Origin: Breviolum minutum Mf 1.05b.01
Taxonomy: Eukaryota; Sar; Dinophyceae; Suessiales; Symbiodiniaceae
Length of the DNA stretch: 64,000 bases
NCBI GenBank assembly: GCA_000507305.1
Contig: DF239324.1
Span: forward strand, 164,908 to 228,907
Direction of reading: 5' to 3'
Positions 47,186-57,802 of the stretch are shown one piece after another (position 1 is the first letter of the stretch; every line of letters begins with the position of its first letter). Both the position numbers and the translations under genes were made by a program. The notes below the pieces were generated by a model. It searched no databases. It was not told where the DNA came from and worked only from the letters and a program-made list of their open reading frames with translations.

Positions 47186-47915
47186 ATACATATATATATA
47201 TATATGCTTAGCTGCCTGCGGTCGTGCGTTCGTGATCGTGTGTCGTGCGATCGCTGTCGTGCGTTCCCGCTCGTAGAAATGGAATTTCGCCAATGCGTTT
47301 GTTTTCCTTCAGAGAATGCATTCGACAAATTTGATGATAATACGGATCACCCTTGACAAGATGCATTCTCTGAACTTGGAAAAAACGCATCTGGNNNNNN
47401 NNNNNNNNNNNNNNNNNNNNNNNNNNNNNNNNNNNNNNNNNNNNNNNNNNNNNNNNNNNNNNNNNNNNNNNNNNNNNNNNNNNNNNNNNNNNNNNNNNNN
47501 NNNNNNNNNNNNNNNNNNNNNNNNNNNNNNNNNNNNNNNNNNNNNNNNNNNNNNNNNNNNNNNNNNNNNNNNNNNNNNNNNNNNNNNNNNNNNNNNNNNN
47601 NNNNNNNNNNNNNNNNNNNNNNNNNNNNNNNNNNNNTTTGTTTCTGTCTACCAAAAGTGCAGACTTATCAAATGCATTTTCCGAACTAATGTAAACGCAT
47701 CCAACACCCTTGCAATGAAATATTGGGAAAACATATTGCCCCACTTGTGGATGCGTTTTCCGGGGCCCTGTAAATGCATTCGTGTTTATCATCACCCCAA
47801 AACATCAACCTTTTCAATTGCGTTCGGGCCCTGCGATCGTATCGTGCGATCCTGATCGTGCGTTCCTGCGTTTGCGTTTGGGGGCGCCTAAGTATATGTA
47901 TATATATATATATAT
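47186..47915. repeat. inverted structure with CG-rich GATCGTGCG repeats around a gap
   Basis: Left edge: TA repeat, then GCTTAGCTGCCTGCGG, then a patch rich in TCGTGCG and GATCG (47219-47275). Right edge, mirrored: a patch rich in GATCGTGCG (47818-47878), then GGGGGCGCCTAAGTATATG and a TA repeat. Inside, copies of a (A/T)GCATT...AAACGCATC motif flank the N run. It looks like an element of about 0.7 kb bounded by inverted ends. Confidence 0.5.
47395..47636. other. assembly gap (242 N)
   Basis: Run of N inside the repeat structure at 47186-47915. Open frames spanning it are artefacts. Confidence 0.99.
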
Positions 47916-49409
47916 ATATGCGTTGGGTATGGCAGTATATACATGCATATGCAGCAAATGGCAAGTATGTGTCAGGTTGAACTTCGTTGTTTTGAGAAGA
48001 TTCAAGTTTGATTCATGGTGCGACTTCAGGTAACATTTTGTTAAATGGTACATTAGGTCAGGAAAGAAACTTTATTGCATGATATTCCAACTAATGGTGA
48101 ATCGACATCTATAGTGAATCTGCAATCGCCAGATCATGACGGACTTTTTGAAAGATGATTCCAACAGATCTAGCTTAGCCATATAGCTTTGCTATATACT
48201 AAAAAGGATAATGACATCATACCCTTTGAATCATTACGTTTGATGACCTTCCATGAATCTACACAAAGGTCAAGACTACATCAAATTGCGGAATCTGCCA
48301 AGTTTGGTGGCCTCAAGTTTTGCATTACCATTGTCCCCCTTTTTAAGAAAGGTCGATCTTTTCCTTCCCCCCCACACTATTTGTGACAAAAGGTGTTTTT
48401 TTTTGCACGTTCTTTTTACAGAAAATCCATGGGTCAGGGTCTACTTTTTGGGGATGCTGGGGTAAGGGTTGCCTTGACCTTGGAAGTTTGTAGACACCCG
48501 TTGTTGGGAAGGTGCAACTGAGACGACATGTGGATTCACCCAAAATCACCTGTGGAGAAGAAGCCCTAGCAGCTTGGGTTTCTTGGTTCAGAATCATGCG
48601 AAGATTGGGATGCTAGCAGGTGAAGATGAGGAATGTCAATGGAGGAATCTCATGGAAAAACATATGGTATTATCCAATTGAAACTATATAATGTTTCAGT
48701 GAATCTTACCCTCTTTGGGTTGTTCGAAATATGTTGGGAAGATATTCGAAGGTTCTTCTTTGCTGGATATCTTCCCAATGGATAAGGCACATTTTTACCT
48801 GAGGGGGAAATAGGACACAGTGTTGACCATTTGCTCTGGGTCAGCGACAAGTAGTGCTTGATGTGGTTGATGTGGATTGTAGATACCGTTATTTTCAGTA
48901 GCAACTTGTTTGACAACGCTCCCGGGCAGCAGTCATGTCTAAAGCTCAGACATTGCAGGTGAATCACCTATTAAATGATGGATGCGTTGGCATAACATCA
49001 TTTGTAAGGCCCAAAAAAAGGAAACACTCAAGTGAATTGAGAGGGAATTTCTGGACTTGCCGCAAGTTTTTGGAGCGCCGTTTTTGCACCTTTGATATGT
49101 TCTGAAGACTTGCGTTTTCCATAGGTGGGATATGTTGCATCCTGTCACGGGTCGCTGTTCGCATAAAAGCCGTGTGCATCAGAATGAATAGCCGGAAGGT
49201 TTGTAAATCCAGTCTGCAAGCCTTCAGTGTAACATGTGATTTCTTCGATGAACCTGGCAACCTGCCTTTGATAAAAAAAATCTTGGGTTTTGTGAAAATT
49301 CACATTGTATACATTGTCTACATTGAACCCTCATCCTGAACTTCTCTGAAATTTGTTCAACCCTTTCCTTTTCGCCGCTATTACTCCTTGTGCCCAAAAA
49401 GATTGCCAG

Positions 49410-51740
49410 GTTTTGAAAGCACGTGGCTTACGACAACGACGGGTCTTGGAACTGGGTGCCGGAGCAGGTTTAGCTGGATTGGTCGCCGTAGCTCGGTAGC
49501 AGATGGACTGGACCTTTCCCCTCCCCTTCCCTGCTGGTTTTTCCAAAGGTTGGTTCCAAACTAAAAAAATATATACCAAGGTTGGTTTGGGGTCAGAACT
49601 GTTTTTTTGGACGTCTTCAAAAGTTGTGAAAATAAAGTGGACCGGGTGATGTGTTTTTTTGGTTGATTGTCTAAGTTTAGATCTTCACGGCTTTGGTGTT
49701 TTTTTTACCCATGAAAACGCGTTCTTAATTTTAAACAAGATTGCCTTAAGAATTGGGTTTTAATGGTTAGGGTCCAAGGGAAAGATTTAATACACGCATA
49801 CTTTCATGATTTTGTTTTTTTCCATGTTTTTAGCGCAGAAAAAAGATATTAACTTGGCGTCACACCAATTTTTGGACACGCCTGATGTTTCAAAACGCTT
49901 GTGTTATAGGGCCTGAAAATATGGTTTGAATTCTACGTATTCCATACGTATTATATATGTGAAGATTTTCAAGTTTGAAATCATGCAGACATTAAAGATT
50001 AGGGTTGTTAGGTTTCATACATACCTCCATGCTTTTTGTGACTCGTGACGTGGAAGGCCTTCCATGGTTGCAAACATGTGGAGCTAACCGATGGAGATCC
50101 CTTTGTGGTGGAAGCACTGGAGGAAGCTGTGGCAAAGAATCACACCAATGTTTCCAGGATGCAACTATTGAAACTATTGCTAGGTGGATCTAGGTGGTCT
50201 AGGTGGTGGTTTCAAATATTTTTTTAATTTTCACCTCTATTTGGGGAAGATGAACCCAATTTGACGAATATTTTTCAAATGGGTTGGTTCAACCACCAAC
50301 CAGATTATTGTTTCCCGACATTTGTTCTATACTTTTTATCACCTAGGACCAAAGTAGATACCGTACCTCCCAAAAAAATAAACAAAGAAAAGGTGTTGTG
50401 TTTAGGCGCAGAATATCATTGAAGAAATTATGAAACATATGACCTTAATATAAAAACCTCGGTTTTGATTTTCCATGATTTCCAGGTGGAAGAGTTGTTA
50501 AATTTTTCCAGAAAGTTTTTTTTTTGCAAAAAATGCTTGGCGGTTTCAAAGCGGTCATGTTAATTTGCACCCAATTTTTTGGGGGGGAGATGATGATGTA
50601 GAAGTGTTTTCGAGTTTGGTTCCGCATGTGTGCAACCAGGTTTCGTTCGTGAAAAAACCTACTTGTACCTACCAAGTAGTTTATGATCTACATGTCCATT
50701 TGATCATCCACATAGCTGACACTAAAAAGGTATCAAAGATTGCTGGCAAGAGAAGAAGTGACCTTTGAATGATATGATATCAGTATCCAGAAATTGAAAG
50801 TGGTAGTTTCTCAAAATTCGGGGCCCAAGACGCATACACCTGCCATGGCATAGAATATCCATAGTACATCATAGCACCAGACAATGTACGTTGCACTCTT
50901 GTTCCAGGAAAAAATCAGATGCCTTTGTTGAGGTTACATGCATACCTCTCAGTGATGAACCCAACACTACTCTCAAAGACAACAAAGTGCTTCGATGGTT
51001 GGATACTAGATCACCCAATTGTTTTAGCGAAACTTAACTGGAAGTTACCCAGTTTTTGAGACACACATACCCAATTGTAGTTTACCCCCAAAAGAAAAAT
51101 CCTCACATTTTTGGTTGTCAAGTCAGTGTTGATCTGCAGGCTTCCATGCGTGTGCGGCAGTTGAAGTTCGGCGAAGTGCCAGCGGTCAAGAAGTTTGAAA
51201 CTTGGAGCGACCAAAAGTCGAATCGGATTTACTCCCCTGAAAACTATCGGCTGTCCCCTGAAAATCAATGGTTGGTTCAGATGTATTCCCTACTAAAATA
51301 GGTCCCTTTTTTGGGGGACATTCCTTAGTTTTCAGGGGATTTATTTCGAACGCCTTGGGGTTTCAAGGGAATCGGTTTGAATCGTCTTTCATCAACTCGG
51401 GCTTAGGAGGAACTCTCAAGGTTGAGTTGAGGTGCCCCAATTGAGATTATTTGAGTAAGATAAAATAAGTATTGATTATATAATTTTATATATATATTTT
51501 TTTTTTGATATAGACATCAGTTTTATTTGCCAAAATGGTGGGGTCCTTCCCGAAAGTATCCTCAGAATTCACTCAGATAGGCAAAACCTGCTCTCCCCCG
51601 GCTTCGAACTTCGGACCTGCAGTTTTTCGAGGACTGGATTATTGCATCGGAAATCCTCGAGAAGGATAGTCATGCTGCAATACTGCGAACTGCACGGAAG
51701 CTTTTGATGCTGGCCTTAATGAAATCATATATCTCGAATG
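49410..51740 (+). CDS. Methyltransf_16-type protein methyltransferase, core exons (copy 2)
   Basis: Exons 49410-about 49495, 50057-50149, 51140-about 51230 and 51623-about 51740. Motif I reads RRVLELGAGAGLAGLVAVAR. The post-I acidic loop and following helix read HVELTDGDPFVVEALEEAVA. The next strand reads MRVRQLKFGE. The motif II region reads FFEDWIIASEILEKD, where Ser-Glu replaces the usual (A/S)D. Same family as the gene at 38254-40958 but clearly diverged, so this is a paralogue and not a fresh duplicate. 50149 is followed by GT and all acceptors except 51623 (AG|T) are AG|G. The 49495/50057 junction cannot be made with GT-AG in frame. F5 elements abut the last two exons (51230-51342 and 51741-51838). 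Start and C-terminus not placed. Confidence 0.72.
50199..50303 (+). mobile_element. F1 introner-like element
   Basis: Left CTAGGTGGTGGTTTCAAATA, interior CACCTCTATTTGGGGAAGAT, right GGTTGGTTCAACCACCAACC then AG. Preceded by two extra CTAGGTGG units, a small tandem repeat of the end. Lies 49 bp inside a methyltransferase intron. Confidence 0.85.
51230..51342 (+). mobile_element. F5-like element next to an exon
   Basis: Left ACTCCCCTGAAAACTATCGG, interior CCCCTGAAAATCAATGGTTG, right TTCCTTAGTTTTCAGGGGAT. GGATTTA precedes the left end and GGGGATTTA closes the right end, compatible with a short target duplication. Overlaps the presumed exon edge at about 51230. Confidence 0.65.
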
Positions 51741-51838
51741 GTACACTAACAGTTCGCCCCTAGAAATGGTGGTTTTTTTAAGGAATATCGTCTTCCAGGG
51801 GTCTATTTTCAGGGGGTATGTTAGTTTCAGGGAGGGTG
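51741..51838 (+). mobile_element. F5 element next to an exon
   Basis: Left GTACACTAACAGTTCGCCCC then TAGAAATGG, right GGTATGTTAGTTTCAGGGAG then GGTG. It begins where the open frame of the 51623 exon runs out. Confidence 0.7.
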
Positions 51839-53336
51839 TTGTTTAAGAAAACAGGTGAAATAACAAGATAGTGATGAACCGGCCCACTAGTAGTATTCTT
51901 TCAAAAGGCTGTCTCATCATCCAAAAAATACAAAAACCTACAGTTATCATGTTACTTTTTGAAGCAGGAACTGCTTTATCATGCAGTCAGGTTCACGATG
52001 TTTTCCATGTCCACCAGTCTTCATGGTCGAGTCAAAATGCCGTCCTCACACCGTAGTTGAGTAGCGGAGTCGTCCTCAAATGACCTGAAAAATCTGGTCA
52101 TTGAAAGAAACGATCTGCAACAAAGATGATCCAAGCATGAATGGATATCTCATGTTCCTTCACTTGAGCAATGTCCAAGACAGAAGGAATAGATCCGATT
52201 CTTGAACAAAACTCATGGCGTGCCCTCGTTGCTACAATGTTTGGATGATTGTTTTTTTCAGAATTTGGAGCATCCAAGTTCGAAACAATCTTTGAGCTTT
52301 TTAGGTGCAGTTGAAAAATGTCAAGGAATTTACCAACAAACAATTGAGTTCCTGAATTTGTTCCTGCTATGGTTCCTAGTTGGTTGGTTGAGGGTTAAGG
52401 TTGACTTCTTTTTTTTCTTTCCAGAAAAAAACCCTCTGAAAAGGAGGAAAAACCCTAAAAAACGTACGAATTTCAACAGTAGTAGACCAGCAGGCTTTGA
52501 ATACAAAGTTTCAACCGTTGCATGAGAGAGGGAGAGAGAACTCATCTTTGGGGTGGGTCTGCAGGGGTTCGTCCCCTGAATTTTCCATGGTTTCCATGGC
52601 TTTTTTAACTGACTCTTCCAAGGGGAAGAGGTGGACAGGAGGAGTCAACAAACGGAGACACCCAAAGATGACAAAAATGGAGTCCCCAAAATGGATTAGA
52701 CAAGTGACTCCAATGATGCGCTATGGATATACCTAGTTTGATCCCAATATTTGATTTCAATGATGCATCAACAACCAAGGAAGTCCTCTGGTAGCTTAGT
52801 CATCATGGCTTGTGGTAGTTCCATGGATATATTCCTTCGAGAAGCTGCTGGAACCTTTCCCAAAATCCAGTTGAAGAGGCCTATTGGGTGAGAGTCGTTG
52901 GCGATCTTCAATGGGGTTTGGGAAATGGCATGTTCTCGCATGAATGAAGTATAAGTTTTGTCAACTGAGTCAGTGCATAGAGATTTGGAATTCTTTTGAC
53001 ACATTGAAGAATCTCTATGACTCTATGGGTTGTGGTACACCTGGTGCTTGGAAGGGAGCTCAGGACCACCTAATTGGTATATCAAAAACTCCATCTCTTT
53101 TGGTTGGATACGGCGCTCCCTCGTTGTGGGTTGGCCGGTTGGGATCATCCGGTTTTTGGAGGCTCTAGCGAGTGGGTGGGTCAAAATGAGATGTCCAAAA
53201 TGAATCTCTACACACCTATATCTTGGGGTGTGGCCCCCTTCCCAAAATGCCAGTAGCGAATAAAGCTTTAATCATAAGGATTCCCTACTAAACTTACGAT
53301 AATCCTTATGGTCAGTGTGACTGGGAGGGGGCACCT

Positions 53337-53409
53337 ACCCTCCAATAAGACATGTTTGAAGATGATTTTCCTTTTCCCAAGGTGGGATATGTTAGTTTCC
53401 TGAAGGGTA
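53337..53409 (+). mobile_element. F8 element
   Basis: Left TACCCTCCAATAAGACATG, core TTTGAAGATGATTTTCCTTT, right GGTGGGATATGTTAGTTTCC then TGAAGGGTA. Directly followed by F5. Confidence 0.8.
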
Positions 53410-53516
53410 TACCCTCCCTGAAACTAACAGTTCGCCCCTGAAAATGGATGGTCGGAATACTCCTTTCCTTTTGAGATGGCCGATGTTGAGGTACTATGTT
53501 AGTTTCAGGGAGGGTA
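53410..53516 (+). mobile_element. F5 element, complete
   Basis: Left TACCCTCCCTGAAACTAACA then GTTCGCCCCTG; right CTATGTTAGTTTCAGGGAGG then GTA. A 20-bp inverted repeat. Best F5 copy. Confidence 0.88.
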
Positions 53517-54267
53517 CTCAATGCTAGGGATACTCAATGTCAAATAAATTTTGTGGTCCCTCCAGTTTTGACGAAGTGATTTTCGGGGGATAAAACCCTA
53601 CCTGGTTTAGTACAGATGATTAACAACACATGAGATGTTGACACTCTCGTTTTTGTCAACCAAAAATGCTTTTTTTGGGGGGAGCCAGGGACTATGATGA
53701 GGAGGTGTGCAAGCTTCTGCACCACGGATTTTGCATCTAAGAAAACTGAGAGAAGTTGGTTTCAAGATTGATTTTGAAGGGATGTGGTTTTTGGGGGGTG
53801 TTTTCTATATGAATTTCATTGAATTTATGTGGATTCAGTATGGGATGCGCATGAATGTTAAGAGATTTAAGTGGGAAGTTACATGGATGCAGATGGATTC
53901 ATGTCGGACTTACCGTTGTATGCACGGATTGTTCAGTGGCTTGATATGGACATGTGATTGATATATAAGTTCATTCGGATTATCTTGTCAAATCAGCGGA
54001 TTCTTGGTCCATTTGGACCCGGGGTGGAATCGACCTCGTAAACGCCCAAGACAGAACGAGCAGGAACACAGCTAGAAAAAAAAAGCTACAAAAAGGCTAT
54101 AAGTCGGGATTCTTTTCATATCTAGTGACAGGGATGAGGTTGGTAGAGGTGTGTTTTAACGTGCACTGCGATACATGAATCTATCGATAGCAACCCTTTT
54201 TTGGGTCGATTGAAAGTGTCCAAAAAAGTCAGACATGAAACCAGATCCTAGTGGCCCTAGTGGATCA

Positions 54268-54380
54268 ACTGGGTGGTGGCAACTCAAATATTTTCCATTT
54301 TCAATACCCTTACCCTGGGGTTTCATGATCCAATTTGACTTGCGCATATTTTTCAGAAGGGTGGGTTGAAACCACCAGCT
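54268..54380 (+). mobile_element. diverged F1 element
   Basis: Left ACTGGGTGGTGGCAACTCAA, interior CCCTTACCCTGGGGTTTCAT and GATCCAATTTGACTTG, right GGGTTGAAACCACCAGCT. Confidence 0.7.
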
Positions 54381-54771
54381 ATCAGGTAATGGTTTGGGTT
54401 GGTGGTTTGGGGCCCGGTGGTTTGGATTCCTGGGATCCCCTTATGAAAGCGCAAATTCACTGAGGCACGGCATGCCCTGCCGCCCCAAACTCGCCATCCT
54501 ACGGCGTCCGGCGAAGCCAAAGAAGCAGCCAAAGGCGGAGAATCAACGAAGTGGGTTCAGTCGTTTGGAAGTCATGTCGGCTTGTGGTAAGTTCACCATG
54601 AACAAGTGAACAACTCTGTATGCTTCAAATTGTCACCAAAAATATTTTTACATCACTGTATAGATGTCATACTGAACCTTTGATGTTTTTTGGATGGGTG
54701 GCAACTTTGTTGACTTTGCCCTCGTTTTTGTTTGAGCTTTTTCTGGGAGCTCAGAAATTGATTCATCTAGA

Positions 54772-54900
54772 CTGTTCCTGGAGGTGAAGGAAACTGCGAA
54801 GGAAGTGGAAGAATTGGACTGCGAAGGAAGCGTGACCCACAGCCAGGAGCGATGCATTGTGCTGCTGAATCTTGTTCTGGAGATTGTTCTGCTGTTGATG
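54772..54900 (+). CDS. candidate exon, unknown gene
   Basis: Open frame LFLEVKETAKEVEELDCEGS followed by VTHSQERCIVLLNLVLEIVL, with charged then hydrophobic character. The acceptor is TCTAG at 54769 or so; the donor is unclear. No family recognised. Confidence 0.3.
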
Positions 54901-55103
54901 TTTAAAGGTTTTTGGGCAAACCATAGCGACCAAACTGCAGAGTAGTCACCTCAAATTGGTGGTGATAAGGGAGTTGGCACAAAATCCCCTTAATTCAGGT
55001 TTAGGAATTATAGTAATTTGCATGTAATTTGCCAAGTGCATTGCAAAAACACCAAAAGTTTACTTCATGCAAACTTCAAGTTCAAACTGCAACCTCTAGC
55101 CTG

Positions 55104-55194
55104 TGGTAAACTGACATATCCCACCTTGGGAAAAGGAAAATCATCTCCAAAAGTCCCGGTCTGGGAGGGTGTTTGTTAGTTTTCCAGGGGGGTA
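55104..55194 (-). mobile_element. F8 element, reverse orientation
   Basis: ACTGACATATCCCACCTTGG, GAAAAGGAAAATCATCTCCA, right GTTTGTTAGTTTTCCAGGGG then GGTA. Directly followed by F5 in opposite relative order to 53337-53516. Confidence 0.7.
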
Positions 55195-55306
55195 TCCCCT
55201 CCGCAAAACTAACAGTTCGCCCCCGAAAACGGATGTTTGGAAGATCGAAATTCCTTTTGGGAGTTGACCTATTTTCAGGGGCAAACTGTTCGTTTTCAGG
55301 GGACCT
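55195..55306 (+). mobile_element. F5 element
   Basis: TCCCCTCCGCAAAACTAACA, GTTCGCCCCCGAAAACGGAT, right GCAAACTGTTCGTTTTCAGG then GGACCTA. Confidence 0.7.
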
Positions 55307-55404
55307 ATATAAATGTTCATCTTTAAACTTCACTTTGCTACCATTATGACGGTCTTTTCCGAGAAAAAAAAATTCAACCGCGAAAAATCACCTGGTTTTG
55401 TCAG

Positions 55405-55512
55405 GCCTCCGAGCCCCAAGATGCGGAGAAGGAAGCTGAGGAAACTGTTTTCCTTCCCGTGGAAGGTCCAAGTTTTCAGGCGCTTGCTGCAATAGCTGAC
55501 GTCGTCCCATGA
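55405..55512 (+). CDS. candidate exon, acidic protein of unknown function
   Basis: After CAG|GCC the frame reads ASEPQDAEKEAEETVFLPVE, GPSFQALAAIADVVP, then TGA; a GT donor at 55501 or 55504 would avoid the stop. GC-richer than its surroundings and composition typical of coding DNA here. No family recognised. Confidence 0.4.
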   Translation, partial: ASEPQDAEKEAEETVFLPVEGPSFQALAAIADVVP

Positions 55513-55970
55513 GTTGGATGATGAAATGGGCAGAAATAATAATAAAATAAGGTTCAAATAGGAAAGCCTAGAAGGAATAAGGAATTAGTAAGATTTCCTC
55601 ACTAAAAAAATGAATTTGCTGATATAGTGATATCAGTAAAAGGACTTGTATGTACCATTTTTCCTCCAGTTGTAGGTGATATTGTTTCCCCTTCTGAGTG
55701 GGAGTAAAAGGGAGGCGAAGAAAAAATCCAAAGCTGAACTTGGAACTGTTTTTGGTCAAGAAAAGACGGATGGCCTCACTGGAACTGCACAATCAGATAC
55801 TTTCGAGATCAGGTTGGTTGAAATTTGTCCTGTTTCACTGAAACAGGACGATTCAACTTCGACTTCTGCCGATGTTGTCCGAGGTCTGGGGGTCTTAGAT
55901 TGCATTTCAGTGATTCCATGGTGATTAACCATGGCCCTAAGCAGCAAAAAAAAGTTCCCTAAGTACCACC

Positions 55971-56078
55971 ACACCACCCCGAAGATTCACATGGAACCTG
56001 AAAAAGATGGTTTGGAAGATGGTTTTCCTCTTTCAGGGGTGTATTCTCAGGTTCCATGATAATCTTCCGGGGTGTATG
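55971..56078 (+). mobile_element. F6 element
   Basis: Left ACACCCCGAAGATTCACATG-type end (55971-55995, with a CACC repeat), GGAACCTGAAAAAGATGG, right CTCAGGTTCCATGATAATCT then TCCGGGGTGTATG. Confidence 0.75.
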
Positions 56079-56943
56079 TCATAGTGCTTATGGTGAATTA
56101 GAAGTTGGCTGGATAAAATCCGGAAACAGAAGCGGTTGTTGTGTTTGAAAGGTGAAACGAACGTGATATCTCATAATAAGTTGGCTTGGTAAGTCACAAC
56201 CTTTAAGAGAACGGCCACTGAGCACATTTTTTTCTGGTACAAGTAGATACCAGATGTTTCTTTCAAAAATTTTGGAGTTCAAAAAATCCAGCCTCAATGA
56301 AGTTTGACTAGCTTGTTGTTTCGGGGGGGGCCATCATTAGTTCTGTTCAACGGAATTGTTTGCAGGTCATCCTTTGAAGCATAGCCGCAGTGATTCATCG
56401 TTGGCCAGGCCAGAATGGGATGTCGTAGTTATATGTTTCTACGCTTTGCTCCTAGAATTTTCAAGAAGCACATATGAAAAATCGAATGTCAAAATGTCTA
56501 CGGCAAAAACCGTGTTGGTGCAGTTGATGATCATTTAAAAAAATGACAATTCGTAGAGACATTGGGATGTGCTCTCCCTAAAAGTCACCACCAGAATCAT
56601 GATGGCTTTAGTGGGGATCCCCCATTAACCACTCAACACTTCCCACTGTTACTGGAGCATTCCATTTGAAGACATTCCACGTCCTCACATGTGAAAAAAA
56701 CTTCACCCATTCACCGAGGATGAAAGGCTTAAACTGTGCTTCCCACAGTTACATGATCAAGAGTTGTCGAATCTTGGTGTTGCTCATTCATCTCCATGTT
56801 TTTTTTGGTAACAAAAAAAACATCTTCACAGCACTGAAGGATGAAATTGAAGCTTAGTTGATCAAGCTGAAATTTATTTCCCCGGAAAATGTTCCATGTC
56901 CAAAAAGATTTGATGATCTGAAATCCAAAAAAATGAATTCCAG

Positions 56944-57300
56944 GCAACGTACTGGCGAGGTGCGCTGGAGACGGAGGGTTTGCCGTTGAGTGATTTCCGC
57001 GATCATGTCCTCAACCTGATCGTTTGGTTTGTCCAAGGGGGTTATGACTTCTTTTTTTCTTCTTCTATTCCATTTTTTTTTCAAGAAAAAAGTGTGGTGG
57101 GTTTCACAGAATAATCACAGCCTCAAATAGAGATTCGAACCTAAACCGAACTTGGAATCTATCACTTCAGGTGATTCAGCCATTTGAAACAGCTCACGTT
57201 AGAGAGTTACCTTTCCTTGAAAAGACCAACCATCACCAGCGATGTTTTGAAGGTGGGTCGCTCAAATGGACGGTACCATGTCACTCCATGGGATAGCTTT
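56944..57300 (+). CDS. two candidate exons, possibly SPFH-like
   Basis: 56944-57021 (26 codons, CAG|GCA to GTTTGG) reads ATYWRGALETEGLPLSDFRD then HVLNLI. 57253-57300 (16 codons, AAG|GTG to GTTAGA) reads VGRSNGRYHVTPWDSF. Both start after AG|G, are multiples of three and end at GT. GRYHVTPWDSF resembles GRYFIGPWNTF of the SPFH exon at 25453, so a second band-7-type gene is possible, but the following domain exons were not found. Confidence 0.35.
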
Positions 57301-57383
57301 GTTAGATCTAACAAAAAAGGTGAAAAGATGGTTGGTTTGCTTTGGATGAAGTGGAAGTGGTGGGTGTTTATATTTTTCCATAA

Positions 57384-57491
57384 TTACCCCCAAAAAAAAC
57401 TGACATGACGATGGAGAATCACCATTTTTGATAGGAGATACATCTTCAAATGGTTGGGTTTTCCATTGTCACGTTGGTTTTCAGTGGTGTA
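57384..57491 (+). mobile_element. F7 element
   Basis: Left TTACCCCCAAAAAAAACTGA, centre GATAGGAGATACATCTTCAA, right CCATTGTCACGTTGGTTTTC then AGTGGTGTA. Confidence 0.75.
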
Positions 57492-57621
57492 TGTTATTGC
57501 AAAAAAATCTTTCGTGGAAAGGGCAACAGAAATGATGCCGGGGCAGCTGACTCATAGGGATGTTATTTACCTTCTTTCAGAGTGAAATCAATGAATTGGA
57601 AGGTTGGTGAAATAATATTGA

Positions 57622-57694
57622 CCAGGTGATTCAATTCCTTACCTTTGGATCCCCGATCGTTGGAGAGGTCACCACTAATTTCCAACCTTGCCAG
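57622..57694 (+). mobile_element. F2 element with internal deletion
   Basis: CCAGGTGATTCAATTCCTTA, CCCCGATCGTTGGAGAGGTC, then TTGCCAGG. Shorter than 17816-17932 and abutting F10. Confidence 0.65.
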
Positions 57695-57701
57695 GGAAAA
57701 T

Positions 57702-57802
57702 CTTAGCTGCACATAGGTCCAGGGTTTTGGGGTGAAACAACCCGAATCATATGGGAAATGGTTTGGTATAACCCTATAACCCCTATAACCTATGTGCAGC
57801 TG
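57702..57802 (+). mobile_element. F10 element
   Basis: Left CTTAGCTGCACATAGGTCCA, interior TGGGGTGAAACAACCCG and TCATATGGGAAATGGTTTGG, right CCTATGTGCAGCTGAG. Seven bases after the F2 element. Confidence 0.82.

Larger units (their letters stand above)
46453..49409. other. intergenic or intronic, with repeats and a gap
   Basis: No convincing exon. It contains the inverted structure around 47186-47915 with a run of N inside, and many poly-T/poly-A runs. Upstream exons of the second methyltransferase may be hidden here. Confidence 0.4.
51841..54771. other. region without an assignable gene
   Basis: Short open pieces only (for example 53695-53740, DYDEEVCKLLHHGFCI, and a GC-rich patch at 54465-54590 open in all three frames). 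C-terminal exons of methyltransferase copy 2 may be among them. Repeats: F8 and F5 side by side (53337-53516), F1 (54268-54380). Confidence 0.35.

Noticed and set aside
47208..47855. Long open frames across the second gap
   Set aside because: Same artefact of N.
57125..57150. tRNA B-box-like GGTTCGAATCTC on the minus strand
   Set aside because: No A-box or acceptor stem at the right distance; no cloverleaf could be drawn.
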